Source: Bacteroidota bacterium (GTDB lineage: Bacteria > Bacteroidota > Bacteroidia > Bacteroidales > PUMT01). Taken from it: a stretch of DNA of 7,664 nucleotides. The stretch lies in contig PXAP01000190.1 in NCBI GenBank assembly GCA_003567115.1, positions 1 through 7,664 of the forward strand, written 5' to 3'. Positions 5,042 to 7,664 of this stretch are shown one piece after another; the stretch's first letter is position 1, and each line of letters opens with the position of its first letter. Below the pieces are notes generated by a model. The model was not told the DNA's origin, made no database searches, and worked only from the letters and a program-made list of their open reading frames with translations. The translations under genes were made by a program, and so were the position numbers.

Positions 5042-7402
5042 TTATTCATATCTAAGCGATTCAACCGGATTTTGCCGGGCCGCCTTCCAGGTCTGCCAGA
5101 AAGTGATAACCATCTGCATAATGATCACAATTAGAATTGCCTGCACAAACAGCCACCAGCTTACGGGAGCCCTCACGGCATAATCCTGCAACCACCTGTC
5201 CAGCATATAATAGCTCACCGGAATGGCAATTGCCGAGGCAATGGCAATCCACTTAAGGGTTCCTGAATAGAGAATTGCAAGCATTTTTGATGTTGAACCG
5301 CCAAGAACCTTGCGGATGCCTATCTCTTTGGTACGCCCTGATATACTTTGCGATACCAGCATAAAGACTCCCATCATTACAATGATTACCGCAATCGCTG
5401 CACCCATCCGGATAATCTTTCCAAGCCTTTCCTCTCCTGCGTAATAATTCCGGTAAATATCGGGGATGTACCTTGCACTGAATATGTATCCTTCATCAAA
5501 CGATTTCAAGGTCTGTTCTATCTTTTCCATAGCCGTCAAATAATCGGCATGTGATGCCAGCCGTACAACAATGTTGTTCAGGTTGCCTGAATATGCCGTA
5601 AACACCAGAGGCTGAATTGTATATGCTGCAGATGAATAATGAAAATCTCTTACCACACCGATAACTTCCAGAGGATCCTGAAACATCACCACCCTTCTTC
5701 CTGCTGCCGAGGTCAGTCCGAGCATCCTCTCCGCCGCCTCGTTCAATATTACGGATTGCCTGTCGGTTGCCAGATCAGGATCGAAAAAGCGGCCATCTTT
5801 AAGTTCCAGCTCCATCAACCTGCAAAGACCCGGCTGAACCCGGTATTCATTAATACCAAGAATGTTATCGGACTGGCTTTCCAGCAGCCTGATGCCCTGT
5901 CCACTGGTTCCTCCGCCGATAGTGTGGTCTGATGCTGCAACACCTTCCACTTCGGGGATATTGAGCAGCTGATCACTTATTTCCGGATATTGTCTCTTCA
6001 TGTTGTCATTCAGATTATAAATGTTGACGAGTCCTTCCGGGGTAAACCCCGGCGGCAGGTTTTTCATGTACTGGATCTGATTGTTTATCCCAAACAGATA
6101 AGTGAGCAATACCAGTGTAATTATCAACTGTATCCCTCCGGCCAGGTTCATAACCACTTTTTTACGGCCCATCTTTACATCCTGCTGTTTTATTATGGAA
6201 CCCGGTTTTAACCTGCTCAGGTAAAAGGCCGGATAACTGCCGGAAAGAAAAATAGTTATGAAAAAAATTACTGCAAGTGCCCCAATAAGTGCCGGCGACT
6301 GAAATATATCTTCAGGGAAACTGCGCCGCATAAGATCACCAAATTGCGGCAAAAGGAGGGTGGCCAGTACCAACCCGATAGCGAATGATATGGCCACTAT
6401 GAATGTTGTCTCAGTAAAAAACTGTTTAATCATGTCTTTTCTCCCGGCACCGTTTACCTTCCTGATCCCGATCTCTTTGGCACGCTGTTCTCCTTCAATT
6501 ACAAACAGGTTGACAAAATTTGTAAGCGCCAGGAACATTACAAGAACTGCTATGGCCCCCACGAGGATCACGGTATTTATACTGCCGCGCGGTCCCAGGT
6601 CATACGATGCATTGGAAAAAAGATGCAACCTTGTCAGTGGTTCAATTTCAGCTGAGTAATCGTAGTTGAAACTGCTGAACCTGTCAGTCAGCAGTGCAAT
6701 GTTTTCTTCACAAATTGCATTCCCTGTTGTTTGGAAATCTGCATATGCATCAAAGAGGTAGTATGTGAAGAACTCAAGTCCGCCAAGCTGGTGCAGAAAA
6801 TGGAGGGCATTCATGGGTAAAAGCAGGTCAAAGGAAAAATGCGTGTTCTCAGGAACATCATCCATAACAGCCGATACCGTGTAACTTTTATTTTCAATCT
6901 CCAGTATTTGTCCCACTGCAGGATTGTCGCCGAATATCTTTTGAGCCAGGCTCCGGGTTAAAACCATCGAGCCCGGGTCATTAAGGGCATATTCAGCAGA
7001 ACCCTCAGTCACATTGAAATCAAAAACAGTAAAGAAGGTCGTATCGACGTATAAAAGAGTGTTATGGGCATACCTTACATTATCATATATAATCTCGGTA
7101 CTCCAGCCCCTGTAAATCTGAACGGTTGTTTCAATACCCGGGACATTTTGCGGTATTTCGGTGAAAGCCTGGCGTAAATTGATCGGTTGTACCGATTCTC
7201 TTTCTCCCTCCTTCCAGATCGTATGGAGACGATATATCCTGCCGGCATTTGAAAAATGCCGGTCGTAGCTCCATTCAAACAATATGAATGCCACCAGCAG
7301 GATCGTTGTTGCCAGTCCAATAGATAGCCCTAAAACATTGGTTACCAAAGTGGCTTTGTTTTTCCCGGCCAGCTGATAAAGATTCTTGATTTTTCGTATC
7401 AT
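5042..7402 (-). CDS. Full-length FtsX/MacB-type ABC transporter permease, eight helices
   Basis: This 786-residue protein is complete and of normal length for Bacteroidota eight-helix permeases. It is built from two halves. Half one: helix 1 (about 19-43), a MacB-type periplasmic domain (44-270) with VLTRSLAQKIFGDNPAVGQ at 147-165 and DDVPENTHFSFDLLLPM at 181-197, then helices 2-4 (about 276-300, 332-352, 370-394) with the signature RAKEIGIRKVNGAG (307-320). Half two: helix 5 (about 418-437), a second periplasmic domain (440-655) with VVRDFHYSSA at 583-592, helices 6-8 (about 665-686, 716-734, 748-768), the signature RTKEIGIRKVLGGS (690-703) and the end AARQNPVESLRYE. By family, the two domains couple cytoplasmic ATP hydrolysis to periplasmic substrate movement; the substrate is unknown. 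The ATPase must lie elsewhere. The start at 7402 gives the usual basic N-terminus. The 150-base gap from the upstream permease would allow an operon. Confidence 0.95.
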   Translation of the reverse strand: MIRKIKNLYQLAGKNKATLVTNVLGLSIGLATTILLVAFILFEWSYDRHFSNAGRIYRLHTIWKEGERESVQPINLRQAFTEIPQNVPGIETTVQIYRGWSTEIIYDNVRYAHNTLLYVDTTFFTVFDFNVTEGSAEYALNDPGSMVLTRSLAQKIFGDNPAVGQILEIENKSYTVSAVMDDVPENTHFSFDLLLPMNALHFLHQLGGLEFFTYYLFDAYADFQTTGNAICEENIALLTDRFSSFNYDYSAEIEPLTRLHLFSNASYDLGPRGSINTVILVGAIAVLVMFLALTNFVNLFVIEGEQRAKEIGIRKVNGAGRKDMIKQFFTETTFIVAISFAIGLVLATLLLPQFGDLMRRSFPEDIFQSPALIGALAVIFFITIFLSGSYPAFYLSRLKPGSIIKQQDVKMGRKKVVMNLAGGIQLIITLVLLTYLFGINNQIQYMKNLPPGFTPEGLVNIYNLNDNMKRQYPEISDQLLNIPEVEGVAASDHTIGGGTSGQGIRLLESQSDNILGINEYRVQPGLCRLMELELKDGRFFDPDLATDRQSVILNEAAERMLGLTSAAGRRVVMFQDPLEVIGVVRDFHYSSAAYTIQPLVFTAYSGNLNNIVVRLASHADYLTAMEKIEQTLKSFDEGYIFSARYIPDIYRNYYAGEERLGKIIRMGAAIAVIIVMMGVFMLVSQSISGRTKEIGIRKVLGGSTSKMLAILYSGTLKWIAIASAIAIPVSYYMLDRWLQDYAVRAPVSWWLFVQAILIVIIMQMVITFWQTWKAARQNPVESLRYE

Positions 7403-7468
7403 GGCATTTTAAATTCAATAATCAATCATTTCTTTTTTGCCTGTTTGATCATTCCCGCCCCGTCACCA

Positions 7469-7541
7469 GGCCGGGTTTCCCGTTGCAACATATCCTCATT
7501 CCGGACCGGGCTGTCAATTGCAACCCACTTTAAACCCGGCC
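7469..7541. repeat. Nested inverted repeat between two permease genes
   Basis: GGCCGGGTTT (7469-7478) pairs perfectly with AAACCCGGCC (7532-7541). Nested inside, GTTGCAA (7482-7488) pairs with TTGCAAC (7518-7524). Together they would form a long, interrupted hairpin just after the stop of the gene at 7553 and about 70 bases before the start at 7402. There is no T run on either side, so it is not a standard terminator. It may act as a transcript-stabilising or attenuating structure in an operon, or be a remnant of a small palindromic element. Confidence 0.45.
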
Positions 7542-7552
7542 GGCCATTCCTG

Positions 7553-7664
7553 TCATTCATACCTCAGCGCCTCCACCGGGTTTCTCCGTGCCGCCCTCCA
7601 GGTCTGCCAGCCGGTGGCAGCAAGTGTCACGGCCACGATTGCTGCTGCCGAAGCCAGAAGTATC
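7553..7664 (-). CDS. C-terminal end of a further FtsX-like permease, cut by window edge
   Basis: The last 36 codons are visible: a hydrophobic final helix (ILLASAAAIVAVTLAATGW) followed by QTWRAARRNPVEALRYE and TGA. The helix and WQTWRAAR junction closely match the end of the 786-residue permease (FWQTWKAARQNPVESLRYE). Because the whole final helix is kept, this is probably a real gene continuing past the right edge, not another orphan tail, but the window cannot prove it. It would be the upstream neighbour of the 786-residue permease in the same orientation. Confidence 0.8.
   Translation of the reverse strand, partial: ILLASAAAIVAVTLAATGWQTWRAARRNPVEALRYE

Noticed and set aside
2921..5050. 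Repeated ATTCATAyCT blocks considered as a CRISPR array or transposon ends.
   Set aside because: Spacing is irregular, and the blocks are explained as coding sequence for the FtsX C-terminal signature; no transposase or cas-like gene is present.
5348..6659. Plus-strand open frames of 68-99 codons across the 786-residue permease.
   Set aside because: All lie inside the permease in other frames and show no domain or start signal.

Overview
The window looks like part of a Bacteroidota chromosome, probably an environmental Bacteroidales-type lineage. This is an inference from three things: tandem eight-helix FtsX/MacB-type permeases of the kind that is abundant in that phylum, a start-proximal promoter matching the Bacteroidota -33/-7 pattern (TTG core, TAnnTTTG), and the lack of strong Shine-Dalgarno sequences. 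The species cannot be told from the sequence.

Layout. The minus strand carries an array of four FtsX-like ABC-transporter permeases, read right to left: the last 36 codons of one gene at the right edge (7553-7664), a complete 786-residue permease (5042-7402), a short 376-residue permease (2996-4126), and a long permease missing only its C-terminal end at the left edge (1-2122, 707 residues visible). No ATPase subunit is present in the window. Two toxin-antitoxin-like gene pairs sit on the plus strand in gaps of the array: a small acidic putative antitoxin with a COG1569-type PIN-domain toxin (2257-2880), and a DUF433 antitoxin-like protein with a DUF5615 PIN-like protein (4373-4959). The first pair in particular is much richer in A/T than the permeases (14 G/C of 60 at 2641-2700 against 32 of 60 at 3601-3660), which fits separate acquisition.

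The least ordinary part is in the gaps. The DNA encoding the FtsX C-terminal signature (A-R-R-N-P-V-E-A-L-R-Y-E-stop) occurs seven times on the minus strand. Three copies end real genes (2996, 5042, 7553). Four are orphan tails with no gene body (2921, 4165, 4239, 4968). The orphans flank the short permease and the DUF433/DUF5615 pair, and one abuts the PIN pair. The short permease appears to be an in-frame internal-deletion product: its N-terminal half matches the first helix and first periplasmic domain, and its C-terminal half matches the end of the second periplasmic domain and the final three helices. Together these suggest a permease array reshaped by recombination between repeated gene ends, with toxin-antitoxin pairs settled in the scars.

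Working together. The permeases are probably inner-membrane subunits of MacB/LolCDE-like mechanotransmission ABC systems and would need an ATPase encoded elsewhere. The two plus-strand pairs are self-contained and not functionally tied to transport; their link to the array is positional.
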